A stretch of DNA of 34,518 bases from NCBI RefSeq assembly GCF_002161765.1, contig NZ_NFIN01000030.1:1-34518 (forward strand), read 5' to 3'. Source of the DNA: Bacteroides sp. An322 (GTDB lineage: Bacteria > Bacteroidota > Bacteroidia > Bacteroidales > Bacteroidaceae). Made by a program: the position numbers and the translations under genes. This document shows positions 8,172 to 14,435 of this stretch, piece after piece; the first letter of the stretch is position 1; each line of letters starts with the position of its first letter. The notes below the pieces were generated by a model. The model was not told the DNA's origin. It did no database searches and worked only from the letters and a program-made list of their open reading frames with translations.

Positions 8172-8466
8172 GTTTATGGAATGGTTATCCAATGATATTG
8201 GGCTACCGTGGTTTATTGTGATAATCATAATTATAGTTATTTTTATATTAAGCATTGTACTATTTCAAAATATATACGATAAGCTTAATGACTATATGAC
8301 AAATAGTAGATTTAAAAAACAATGGGAAACTTTTAATGCAATTGCCATGCTTGTTATTTGTATATCATTACTCACAATTATAATTGTAAGTAATATAAAA
8401 TCTTGCATGAGAAACGTTGATTCTGATAAATATGAAGAACCATATATTAGAGGACATGGTCATTAA
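8161..8466 (+). CDS. Small two-helix membrane protein
   Basis: A 101-aa protein with two strongly hydrophobic segments (WFIVIIIIIVIFILSIVLF near 18-36, and AIAMLVICISLLTIIIVSNI near 61-80) separated by a polar, Lys-rich loop. No family is recognised. The 11-bp overlap with the XRE gene points to coupled expression. A superinfection-exclusion or toxin-like membrane protein is conceivable but unsupported by homology. Confidence 0.65.
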   Translation: MINKFMEWLSNDIGLPWFIVIIIIIVIFILSIVLFQNIYDKLNDYMTNSRFKKQWETFNAIAMLVICISLLTIIIVSNIKSCMRNVDSDKYEEPYIRGHGH

Positions 8467-8490
8467 AATTTTTTAGATTAGAATAATACA

Positions 8491-8540
8491 AAAAACGTAT
8501 CAATATCGTCTTTTTAATAGATTATATTGATACGTTTTAA
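8491..8540. terminator. Bidirectional hairpin between the membrane-protein and rep-like genes
   Basis: AAAACGTATCAATAT (8492-8506) pairs perfectly with ATATTGATACGTTTT (8524-8538). It sits between converging genes and has T/A runs on both sides, so it can end transcription in both directions. Confidence 0.7.
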
Positions 8541-8614
8541 TTTTGATACAGAACTATAGGAATCAATGACTTATATGAGAACCACATATATTGAGAAAGG
8601 GGGTTGTTATAACC

Positions 8615-9523
8615 CTACGAGACACGACCCAACAAGTGTTCCCATCTTATATCCTGCCTACCATCTTTAAAACGAATGACACTATTCAAATGGTAGAAGA
8701 ACATTTCCTCCAGCAAAGCCTCATCAATCATATAGTAGTTAAAGAACAAGCCACGGCTATCTAAGTACTCTTTTATTTCTGCATTGTTCAAGTGTACCTC
8801 AGTCCTATACAATCTTTCAAGAGGCTCTTTATAGTAGTCTAAAATATAGTTCTTCCCAGAACTATTCCGTATCTCCGCCAACTTATCATAAGTAGTCAGA
8901 GTGACACCACGAGTCTTATCTTTCATGGCATTACGCTGCTTGACATTTACCGTCAAATACTTGTCTTTGTCAAGACTACCACTGAACGTATAAGTGATTT
9001 CGGGACGGTCTGCGTTACGGTCTTTGACTTTTGTACCATTCAAAATAGTTGTAATGAACTTGTTCCTTATGTGCTGCCGTAATAGCCTACTGACATTAAA
9101 AGAAGTGTCAAGGCACAAATCCAATGTCGTAATGTTGTGCGGTTCCAGTCCCAGCTTAGTGGCGATGAAACCTAAATAGTTCTGGTCATTAGTATATAGG
9201 CTTTTATTGTTGAGGCTTATCCAAACCTTTGGACTGCCGTTATCGTGTAAGTTGTTCGGATTAGCCATTTTCCCAATATTAAACTTTAACTGCCCGAACT
9301 CAACTTGATTATCTCCGTCCATATATATAATAGTATAGACATTATTGTAATAACGTCCTTCGCCCCGTACTAACTGAAACTCGTATAAGTCATAAATCTC
9401 GCCATATTCAAGTTCGCTTATACGGTCATAGTGATAACGGTTTCCCACCTCGAAGCAAACCGTCAAAGCATCTATCATAACTTTCCGTTTACATACACGT
9501 TTCATCCTTAAATTGTTTTTCAC
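8615..9523 (-). CDS. Rolling-circle-type replication initiation protein (Rep_trans-like), tentative
   Basis: A 302-aa protein with IDALTVCFEV near the N-terminus, FGQLKFNIGK, and the strand ITTLDLCLDTSFNVSRLL, which resembles the T-R-x-D-x-x-x-D strand of Rep_trans/replication initiation factors. Further on it has VTLTTYDKLAEIRN and YRTEVHLNNAEIKEYL, similar to the 'YDK...R.E...' region of such proteins, where a Tyr could serve as nicking residue. If right, it would nick the element's double-strand origin and start rolling-circle replication. No second replication gene is present. The start at MKNNLRMK overlaps the upstream small gene by 35 bp; the internal MKRV start, 18 bp downstream, would still overlap it. 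Confidence 0.6.
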   Translation of the reverse strand: MKNNLRMKRVCKRKVMIDALTVCFEVGNRYHYDRISELEYGEIYDLYEFQLVRGEGRYYNNVYTIIYMDGDNQVEFGQLKFNIGKMANPNNLHDNGSPKVWISLNNKSLYTNDQNYLGFIATKLGLEPHNITTLDLCLDTSFNVSRLLRQHIRNKFITTILNGTKVKDRNADRPEITYTFSGSLDKDKYLTVNVKQRNAMKDKTRGVTLTTYDKLAEIRNSSGKNYILDYYKEPLERLYRTEVHLNNAEIKEYLDSRGLFFNYYMIDEALLEEMFFYHLNSVIRFKDGRQDIRWEHLLGRVS

Positions 9524-9680
9524 TCTCGTTATTTTCGTTTGGTTTGTTGGGGATTGTCGCCCAATAAGCCTTCATGCCATCACTGATAGCCTGTTTATGG
9601 CTGTCTGTTAGACTTCGCCCTTTTAATCTGTTACTGATACGTAATTTGCTCGTATCATCCATTTGTCTATATATTCTCAT
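9489..9680 (-). CDS. Small NUMOD3-like DNA-binding protein
   Basis: A 63-aa protein with the segment LRISNRLKGRSLTDSHKQAI, a close match to the short helical NUMOD3 motif (isnklkGrklseehkkaiSea) that sits next to GIY-YIG/HNH domains in homing endonucleases. No nuclease domain is attached, so it is probably a stand-alone DNA-binding or accessory replication protein of the element. It is first in a two-gene unit with the rep-like gene. Confidence 0.6.
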   Translation of the reverse strand: MRIYRQMDDTSKLRISNRLKGRSLTDSHKQAISDGMKAYWATIPNKPNENNESEKQFKDETCM

Positions 9681-10133
9681 GTTATAAAGTGTTTATATAT
9701 AAATATCAAGTAAAGTAGAAAAAGTAGGTATAGTAGAAAATTATTTTTTCAGATAACAGCAAGAAAAATAAATAAAAAACAGATTTTATACACAACCTAC
9801 TAAAAAAGTACCTATGTTCATAGAGGATACACACGTCAAAACTCCATTTAAGTACATTGTAAGCCAATTATTAAAGAATGGTCTTTTACTAACCGTGTCA
9901 AAACTTCATTAAATCATATCCTTCATCATGCAAATAATGACAAAAATCAATTATTTTGAAGAAATCTTCTTTGAAGGTTCGATAATCTTTCATATATTCG
10001 CACAAACATCAAGGCAAAAACGTACAAAAGTCAGTCAAAACCATTGTTTTGACTGGCTTTCTTTGTTATCTGTTGCAATAAGTAAAAAATATCCACATTT
10101 AAAAGATGTCTATTTCGGTGACACGTCCCTCTT
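9681..10133. other. Gene-poor end of the rep-containing element
   Basis: About 450 bp without a convincing gene. It holds AGTAGAAA-type short direct repeats (9715-9740), a 16-bp imperfect direct repeat GTCAAAACTCCATT / GTCAAAACTTCATT (9835 and 9896), and a perfect hairpin at 10032-10055. Short reiterated motifs upstream of a rep gene could be origin or iteron sequence (inference). A 69-codon ORF here (9928-10137) has no protein-like features. Confidence 0.45.
10032..10062 (+). terminator. Perfect hairpin, terminator-like
   Basis: CAGTCAAAAC (10032-10041), loop CATT, GTTTTGACTG (10046-10055), followed by GCTTTCTTTG. The 10-bp stem with a T-rich tail could end + strand transcription or mark the element boundary. 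Confidence 0.6.
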
Positions 10134-10313
10134 TTAGACCGGATTTTCATCCCTTATATCCAGGTCGTTTTCCACGCCTTTTACGCCTTCCTTGAAACTG
10201 CGCACCCCTTTGCCCAAGCCTTTCATCAGTTCGGGTATCTTCTTTCCGCCGAAAAACAGCAAAACTATCAGTACGATAAAAATTATCTCTTGCGTTCCTA
10301 TTCCAAACATCAT
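10134..10313 (-). CDS. tatA: Twin-arginine translocase subunit TatA
   Basis: A 59-aa protein read on the minus strand: MMFGIGTQEIIFIVLIVLLF, then FGGKKIPELMKGLGKG, VRSFKEGVKGVENDLD and a short tail. It has the TatA hallmarks: a short N-terminal periplasmic piece, one TM helix, the FGxxKxPE hinge and an amphipathic helix. It would form the Tat translocation pore for folded proteins, but no tatC is seen nearby. It lies 30 bp downstream of the flavodoxin remnant and close to a remnant gene with a Tat signal peptide (11313-11604), suggesting an old export cluster. The first Met is taken at 10311-10313; starting at the second removes one residue. Confidence 0.92.
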   Translation of the reverse strand: MMFGIGTQEIIFIVLIVLLFFGGKKIPELMKGLGKGVRSFKEGVKGVENDLDIRDENPV

Positions 10314-10343
10314 TTTCCAGTATTAAAAAGTTAAACGATTGTA

Positions 10344-10691
10344 TTACAAACTTTTGCCCAATTCGTATACCTGGCGGCTATACTTTGTATTTTGCACAGC
10401 CCCGGCAGGCCACATTCCGGGAGCTATGACCATACCACGGTCTTTCCAACCGAGATAATTCAGCAAAGTTTTGTAGTGCGAAATCATCGGCTCCGCTTCT
10501 TTAGGGTCTGTATTAGCATACGCCATAAGAAAGGCAGATTGCTTGGATGCACCCTTGATGCGTCCGTTGACGGCATAGAAGCGGTCAATCACGGCTTTCA
10601 ACTGTGAAGAGAACCCGAAGTAATACATAGGAGTGACAAACACCACCATGTCCGCTTCCAGCAAATATGGACGCAATTCCGAAATTAGTCT
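10344..10691 (-). pseudogene. Flavodoxin/NAD(P)H-dependent oxidoreductase remnant lacking the N-terminus
   Basis: The readable part is LISELRPYLLEADMVVFVTP, then MYYFGFSSQLKAVIDRFYAV, ending YSRQVYELGKSL. This is the C-terminal ~110 residues of an FMN_red/flavodoxin-fold protein normally ~180 aa long. The first ~70 residues, including the FMN phosphate-binding loop (SxRxxxNT), are missing. The upstream frame runs without a start codon straight into the TAG stop of the cupin gene at 10692-10694. Only a TTG could start it, so it is most likely a deletion product that is not functional. Confidence 0.8.
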
Positions 10692-11204
10692 CTATTCCAA
10701 CTTGTTGTAATATTCATCGGTCACAGGCTCCAGCCATTCATTGGATGTGTTTTCTCCGGGCACCTCAAAGGCGAGATGCGCAAACCAACTGTCCGCCGCC
10801 GCTCCATGCCAATGCTTCACATTCGCCGGGATATGAACGACATCGCCCGGAAGCATCTGCACGGCAGGCTTTCCCCATTCCTGATACCAGCCCTTTCCGG
10901 CTACGCAGACCAGCATCTGTCCGCCTCCTTTGGTCGCATGATGAATGTGCCAGTTGTTGCGGCAACGCGGCTCGAAAGTGACATTGTTGAACGGTATCTG
11001 CTCCTTGGATATGGGAGCCAGATAGCTGTTGCCGATGAAATACTTGGCGTAAGCGGTATTCGGTTCGCCGATGGGGAATATCATTTCCCGTTGGAAAGCA
11101 GCCTTTCCGTCCGCTCCCGCCGTCTGTGTAATCTTTTCTTGTGCCATAATTCCTTGAATATTAGTTATTGTTACTACGAATAATAAATACAGTATCTTTT
11201 TCAT
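10692..11204 (-). CDS. Cupin domain protein, exported
   Basis: A 170-aa protein with the signal peptide MKKILYLLFVVTITNIQGIM-AQ. The cupin barrel contains RNNWHIHHATKGGGQMLVCV, GKGWYQEWG, MLPGDVVHIPANVKHWHG, so the metal-binding set is two His (WHIH), a downstream Gln and the His of KHWHG. The family is seen in carboxymuconolactone-decarboxylase-associated cupins, and the substrate is unknown. An upstream ATG would place 25 non-signal-like residues before the Lys-rich signal start, so MKKI is chosen. Upstream on the minus strand a TATCTTTG -7 box is at 11242-11249. It appears to be the first gene of a unit with the flavodoxin remnant and tatA. Confidence 0.85.
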   Translation of the reverse strand: MKKILYLLFVVTITNIQGIMAQEKITQTAGADGKAAFQREMIFPIGEPNTAYAKYFIGNSYLAPISKEQIPFNNVTFEPRCRNNWHIHHATKGGGQMLVCVAGKGWYQEWGKPAVQMLPGDVVHIPANVKHWHGAAADSWFAHLAFEVPGENTSNEWLEPVTDEYYNKLE

Positions 11205-11241
11205 ATTCTTTAATTTATTGATTATACCCACTCCTGTGTTG

Positions 11242-11249
11242 CAAAGATA
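11242..11249 (-). promoter_or_regulatory. -7 box of the cupin gene
   Basis: TATCTTTG on the minus strand, 37 bp before the MKKI start codon. A well-spaced -33 TTTG is not obvious. Confidence 0.45.
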
Positions 11250-11312
11250 CAGCGGCACGAGACAAAGCAAGATACACATATCCCCGATGTTTGTACCTAT
11301 TTTACTGAAAAA

Positions 11313-11604
11313 TCAATCCAACCCTTTTTCCCGCAACCAATCATACATCAGTTCCGCCACCTCCGCATTGTTCAAGTCCGACATCGGGAAGTGCGTGTTG
11401 CCCGCTACCCAAAGTCCTTTGCTTGCGCACTGCCGCCATGCCCGCCGGGATGTCTTTGACTGATGATTTACCACTGACGGCTCTCTCTGCCGCCTGCACT
11501 TTCTCCAACGCCGGGGACACGCAGATTGCCGCTCCGGTCAGTGCCGCCGCTTTCAGGAAACCACGGCGGGACATTTCTATTCGGTTGTCACTTTCTTTCT
11601 TCAT
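11313..11604 (-). pseudogene. Tat-exported alpha/beta hydrolase, internally deleted and frameshifted
   Basis: The N-terminus reads MKKESDNRIEMSRRGFLKAA, followed by a hydrophobic stretch and an AxA-like end (KVQAAE): a twin-arginine signal peptide (SRRGFLK). The reading frame then changes near 11440-11455. In another frame the sequence continues CASKGLWVAGNTHFPMSD, LNNAEVAELMYDWLREKGLD and a stop at 11313-11315, which looks like the C-terminal end of a Bacteroides alpha/beta hydrolase, including the catalytic-His-type GNTHFPMSD. The whole middle (probably >200 residues) is missing. It is the likely former Tat substrate of the neighbouring tatA. Confidence 0.7.
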
Positions 11605-11713
11605 GATGTGATACCTTTAATTCTCTGCCGCAAAGTTACCGGGCATTCTCTTTGGCAACCGTACCTGAACCACTGATAGAACAACCAATTTCGTAGGTGC
11701 ATGGGGATAATCC

Positions 11714-11744
11714 TTGCCCCGCTCCCCGATTTTCCTTATCTTCG
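11714..11744 (+). promoter_or_regulatory. Promoter of the HAD phosphatase gene
   Basis: TTGC (11714-11717) and TATCTTCG (11737-11744) are 19 bp apart, one substitution from each consensus box. The start codon follows 20 nt later. Confidence 0.55.
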
Positions 11745-11763
11745 CAAACCTAAAAAGCTATAT

Positions 11764-12414
11764 ATGAAAGACAAGAAATATCTGTTATTCGATTTGGACG
11801 GCACGCTGACCGACCCATTCACCGGCATCACCCGCTCAGTGCAACACGCTTTGAAGCATTACGGTATTATCGAGAATGACCTCAACCTGTTGACCCCCTT
11901 TATCGGGCCTCCGTTAATCGACTCTTTTAGGGAAAGGTATCATTTCTCCGAAGAGCAGGCGAAAGAAGCCGTCTGCTATTACCGTGAATATTTCGTGGAA
12001 AAAGGTTGGTGTGAAAACAAGGTTTATCCGGGCATTCCAGAACTTCTGAAACACTTGCAGGAGGCTGGACGCAAGTTATATGTCGCAACTTCCAAGCCTA
12101 CTCCATTTGCCGAGAAGATATTGAGCCACTTCAACCTTTCCCGCTATTTTGAGCGAATCGAGGGCTCTTCTCTTGACCACACGAAGATGCGGAAAGCAGA
12201 AGTAATGCAATCTCTTCTCGCTCAGGCAGGCATTACCGAAAAAGGGGAAGCCATAATGGTGGGCGACCGTAAGTATGATGTCATTGGAGCGCACGAAGTA
12301 AGCGTGGAATGCGTAGGTGTGCTGTATGGCTATGGTTCACGGGAGGAACTGATTTCTGCCGGAGCGGACTATGTCGTTCCATCCGTTGAAGCACTGTCTG
12401 CACTTTTCCGTTGA
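11764..12414 (+). CDS. HAD superfamily hydrolase (phosphoglycolate phosphatase-like)
   Basis: A 216-aa HAD phosphatase of subclass IA. Motif I is LFDLDGTLTDP (nucleophile Asp and acid/base Asp), the cap domain spans about 15-80, motif II is YVATSKPT, motif III is the Lys near SSLDHTKMRKAE, and motif IV is IMVGDRKYDVIGA. The fold and length fit the Gph/PpaX group. The true substrate (2-phosphoglycolate, pyrophosphate or another small phosphate ester) cannot be told. The start at MKDKKYLLF is chosen because the upstream 21 codons overlap the promoter. The gene looks intact amid decayed neighbours. Confidence 0.88.
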   Translation: MKDKKYLLFDLDGTLTDPFTGITRSVQHALKHYGIIENDLNLLTPFIGPPLIDSFRERYHFSEEQAKEAVCYYREYFVEKGWCENKVYPGIPELLKHLQEAGRKLYVATSKPTPFAEKILSHFNLSRYFERIEGSSLDHTKMRKAEVMQSLLAQAGITEKGEAIMVGDRKYDVIGAHEVSVECVGVLYGYGSREELISAGADYVVPSVEALSALFR

Positions 12415-12438
12415 GGTGCATATTTAGTCGCCACCTCC

Positions 12439-12613
12439 AATCCGCCAGGAAAAGCACTGTTGATTCAGTCGGCAGCACAAATCCTGCAGGAGAAGCACTG
12501 TCGACTGAGTCAACAACACAAATCGGCGCGGAGAAGCACTGCTGATTCAGTCGACAGCACAAATCCTACAGGAAAAGCATCGTCGACTCAGTCGGCAGCC
12601 TCAATCCGTCAGG
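12439..12613. repeat. 41-bp minisatellite, four copies plus a partial fifth
   Basis: Units are 12439-12479, 12480-12520, 12521-12561 and 12562-12602, with an 11-bp partial copy at 12603-12613. Each begins AATCC/AATCG, contains GGA(A/G)AAGCA, and carries a near-palindromic core such as TGTCGACTGAGTCAACA. The period is not a multiple of three, so it is not a protein repeat, although an ORF happens to run through it. Copies differ at several positions, mainly in the core. Confidence 0.85.
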
Positions 12614-12663
12614 ATAACCGCTTTCCCCAGCGGGGACAGCTGAAATCGAGACGGATTGCCACT

Positions 12664-12875
12664 TTCCCCGCTGCGGAACAACGCCAAGAATCCGCCTTGA
12701 AGCACATCCAGCAAAAGACTTTGGAAATGGCGAAAGAACATGTGTTCAACACGCGGAAGTCCGTCAGCGAGATTGCTACGAACTGGGCTTCCAATATCCG
12801 CAGCATTTCAGCAGGTGGTTCAAGAAGCAGGTGGGGTGCACGCCGAATGAGTATCGGGCACAGATAATATCGTGA
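12664..12875 (+). pseudogene. AraC-family regulator, C-terminal HTH remnant with a frameshift
   Basis: One frame gives KTLEMAKEHVFNTRKSVSEI-AT. Then a one-base loss near 12780 moves the continuation into another frame: ELGFQYPQHFSRWFKKQVGC, TPNEYRAQIIS and stop at 12873-12875. Together these are the second helix-turn-helix and the signature end of an AraC/XylS DNA-binding domain. The rest of the protein is absent, and the minisatellite abuts it. Confidence 0.75.
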
Positions 12876-13006
12876 CTATTCGCTGCTATATATCCTTATG
12901 GATGTTTGTAAATAGCGGGAACTTTGCGGTATCAAATTACAAAGAGGTTTCCGTATTCAGTGCGAGTGATATCATCATGGGTCTCTAAATACGATTACCG
13001 ATATTA
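12876..13006. other. Intergenic stretch carrying the left copies of two long-range direct repeats
   Basis: No gene is visible. It contains the 27-bp repeat copy at 12917-12943 (partner 26920-26946) and most of the 34-bp repeat copy at 12978-13011 (partner 28963-28996). Confidence 0.6.
12917..12943 (+). repeat. Left copy of a 27-bp direct repeat (candidate attL)
   Basis: GGGAACTTTGCGGTATCAAA, then TTACAAA. It matches 26920-26946 at 24 of 27 positions in the same orientation. The two copies bracket the relaxase remnant and the whole restriction/STAND operon. Confidence 0.6.
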
Positions 13007-13011
13007 TCAAT
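12978..13011 (+). repeat. Left copy of a 34-bp direct repeat
   Basis: The core CTCTAAATACGATTACCGAT... matches 28963-28996 at 29 of 34 positions in the same orientation. Here it ends over the stop codon of the DUF805 remnant; the partner lies just after the DUF234 ATPase gene. Confidence 0.55.
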
Positions 13012-13209
13012 ACCTTATATATTCATTATCCGACTTATATACCTGCTCCTCAAAACTCTTGTTCGGAGATGTTCCATGCTTATTAACTCCATCTATACCT
13101 TTGGAGTAAAAACACTCACTATCATGCAAAAAAGGTATCCAATGACCTAAAATCAATAAAAAAATATCCGTTTCAGGTCTATCCAAATCATGGAGACGTT
13201 TTATATATT
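13007..13209 (-). pseudogene. DUF805 membrane protein, C-terminal remnant
   Basis: On the minus strand the frame reads QYIKRLHDLDRPETDIFLLI, followed by LGHWIPFLHDSECFYSKGID and GVNKHGTSPNK. The RLHDLDR and KGxDGxNxxGxxP motifs are the DUF805 signature around the last TM helix. The N-terminal helices are missing because the sequence switches to the relaxase gene at about 13205-13245. The 12 residues before the match come from antisense relaxase DNA. Confidence 0.7.
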
Positions 13210-14332
13210 GGGCACAGAATATCCAAAGCAAAAGCCCGTTAGTCAAATTGCCAATGACGGTAGGCTGAACAGTTGGATCGATGCCAATCTCAAATGGCTA
13301 AAGGACACCTTCGGTGAAGAGAACCTTGTATCGTGCGTGCTGCACATGGACGAGAAGACTCCCCACCTGCACGCCACAGTCGTGCCCATTGTAACCGGGG
13401 AGCGTATCCGCAGGAAACGGGAAGGCGAAAAGAAATATGAGACAAAGTCCGGCTCCCGGCTCTCGGCGGACGATGTGATGCGGCGCACACGGCTGCACGA
13501 ATACCAGAACAGCTACGCTGCGGCCATGAAACCGTTCGGGTTGCAGCGTGGGATTGTCGGCTCCACCGCCAAGCATCAGGCGAACTCGGAATACTACAGG
13601 CAGCAGGTAATCCAATATGAAGAGGACATAGCCAAGTTACAGGCCGATGTGGAGAAGGCACAGGAGGGCAGGAACACCATCCTCGCATGGTTCGGCAAGG
13701 GAGACCTTGCCAAGGCAAAAAAGGAACTGGCTGACAAGGACAGGCTGATTGCCGAACTCAATAAACAGATTGAGGAACTTCAGGCAGAAAAGGAACGGTT
13801 GCAGGAGCGGCATAAGTCGGAAATCGAGAAGCTGCGGAACGGCTATCAAGCGGAGATAGACGTAGCCATCCGCAGGGCGGAAACCGCCGAACAACAGTCA
13901 GAAGAGAAAGATGCCGTCATAGACAGGCAGCGGAAGCAGATAAACCTGCTCGACCGTAAGGCAAACCCTCAGCGTTATAGCCTCTCATCCGGTGCCGAGC
14001 TTGTCCGAATCAACGTGTCTAACTACCGGAATCCGTCGCTCCATATCTGGACACGGGTCGGAGAGGAACTCTACGAGGACACCAAATTCCAAATAGACTA
14101 TGATGTGGCCCAAAAGCATTTCAACGGCCTGATCACGGACGAGGAGTTTGTCAATGCCGTGTTCGAACCACAGGAACAGGTAAACGAGATACAAACACAG
14201 TTGCTTGGGACGACATTCATGCTTGTTTCCGGTGGTCCAGCACAGACTCATGTCGGCACCGACTCCGGTGGATTATCCTCTGATCTGCCTTGGGGCGAAC
14301 AGAAAAACAGGAAAGGCAACAGAAAACGATAA
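13190..14332 (+). pseudogene. MobV (Pre/Mob) relaxase, N-terminally truncated
   Basis: From about residue 18 the 380-aa ORF matches Bacteroides Pre/Mob relaxases: DGRLNSWIDANLKWLKDTFG, then the motif III His cluster LHMDEKTPHLHATVVPIVTG, SRLSADDVMRRTRLHEYQNS and a long C-terminal coiled coil (about 140-260). The first ~100 residues of the family, including motif I, are missing, and the first ~15 codons (METFYILGTEYPKQK) are unrelated DNA of the DUF805 remnant. It cannot be an intact nicking enzyme. It is evidence that the neighbouring block once moved as a mobilisable element. Confidence 0.82.
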
Positions 14333-14355
14333 TCAATATATTATTAGTTATCGAA

Positions 14356-14401
14356 AAAATAGACCAGTGTATAATATTATTTTTAAACACTGATCTATTT
14401 T
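14356..14401. terminator. Bidirectional terminator between the relaxase remnant and the STAND gene
   Basis: AAAATAGACCAGTGT (14356-14370) pairs with ACACTGATCTATTTT (14387-14401). The one odd position is C-A in the + transcript but a G-U wobble in the minus transcript. Flanking A/T tracts make it suitable for ending the minus-strand operon. Confidence 0.75.
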
Positions 14402-14435
14402 GTTTATAATAAAAACAAGTCTTAAATAACACAAA

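Noticed and set aside
9928..10137. 69-codon ORF before tatA
   Set aside because: It runs through a perfect terminator-like hairpin (10032-10055) and into the tatA 3' end. No protein-like features.
12460..12867. 135-codon ORF spanning the minisatellite
   Set aside because: Only its end matches AraC sequence. The 41-bp period shifts frame in each unit, so the rest is not a protein repeat.
13190..14332. Functional relaxase
   Set aside because: The N-terminal motif I region is missing and replaced by unrelated DNA, so it is listed as a pseudogene.
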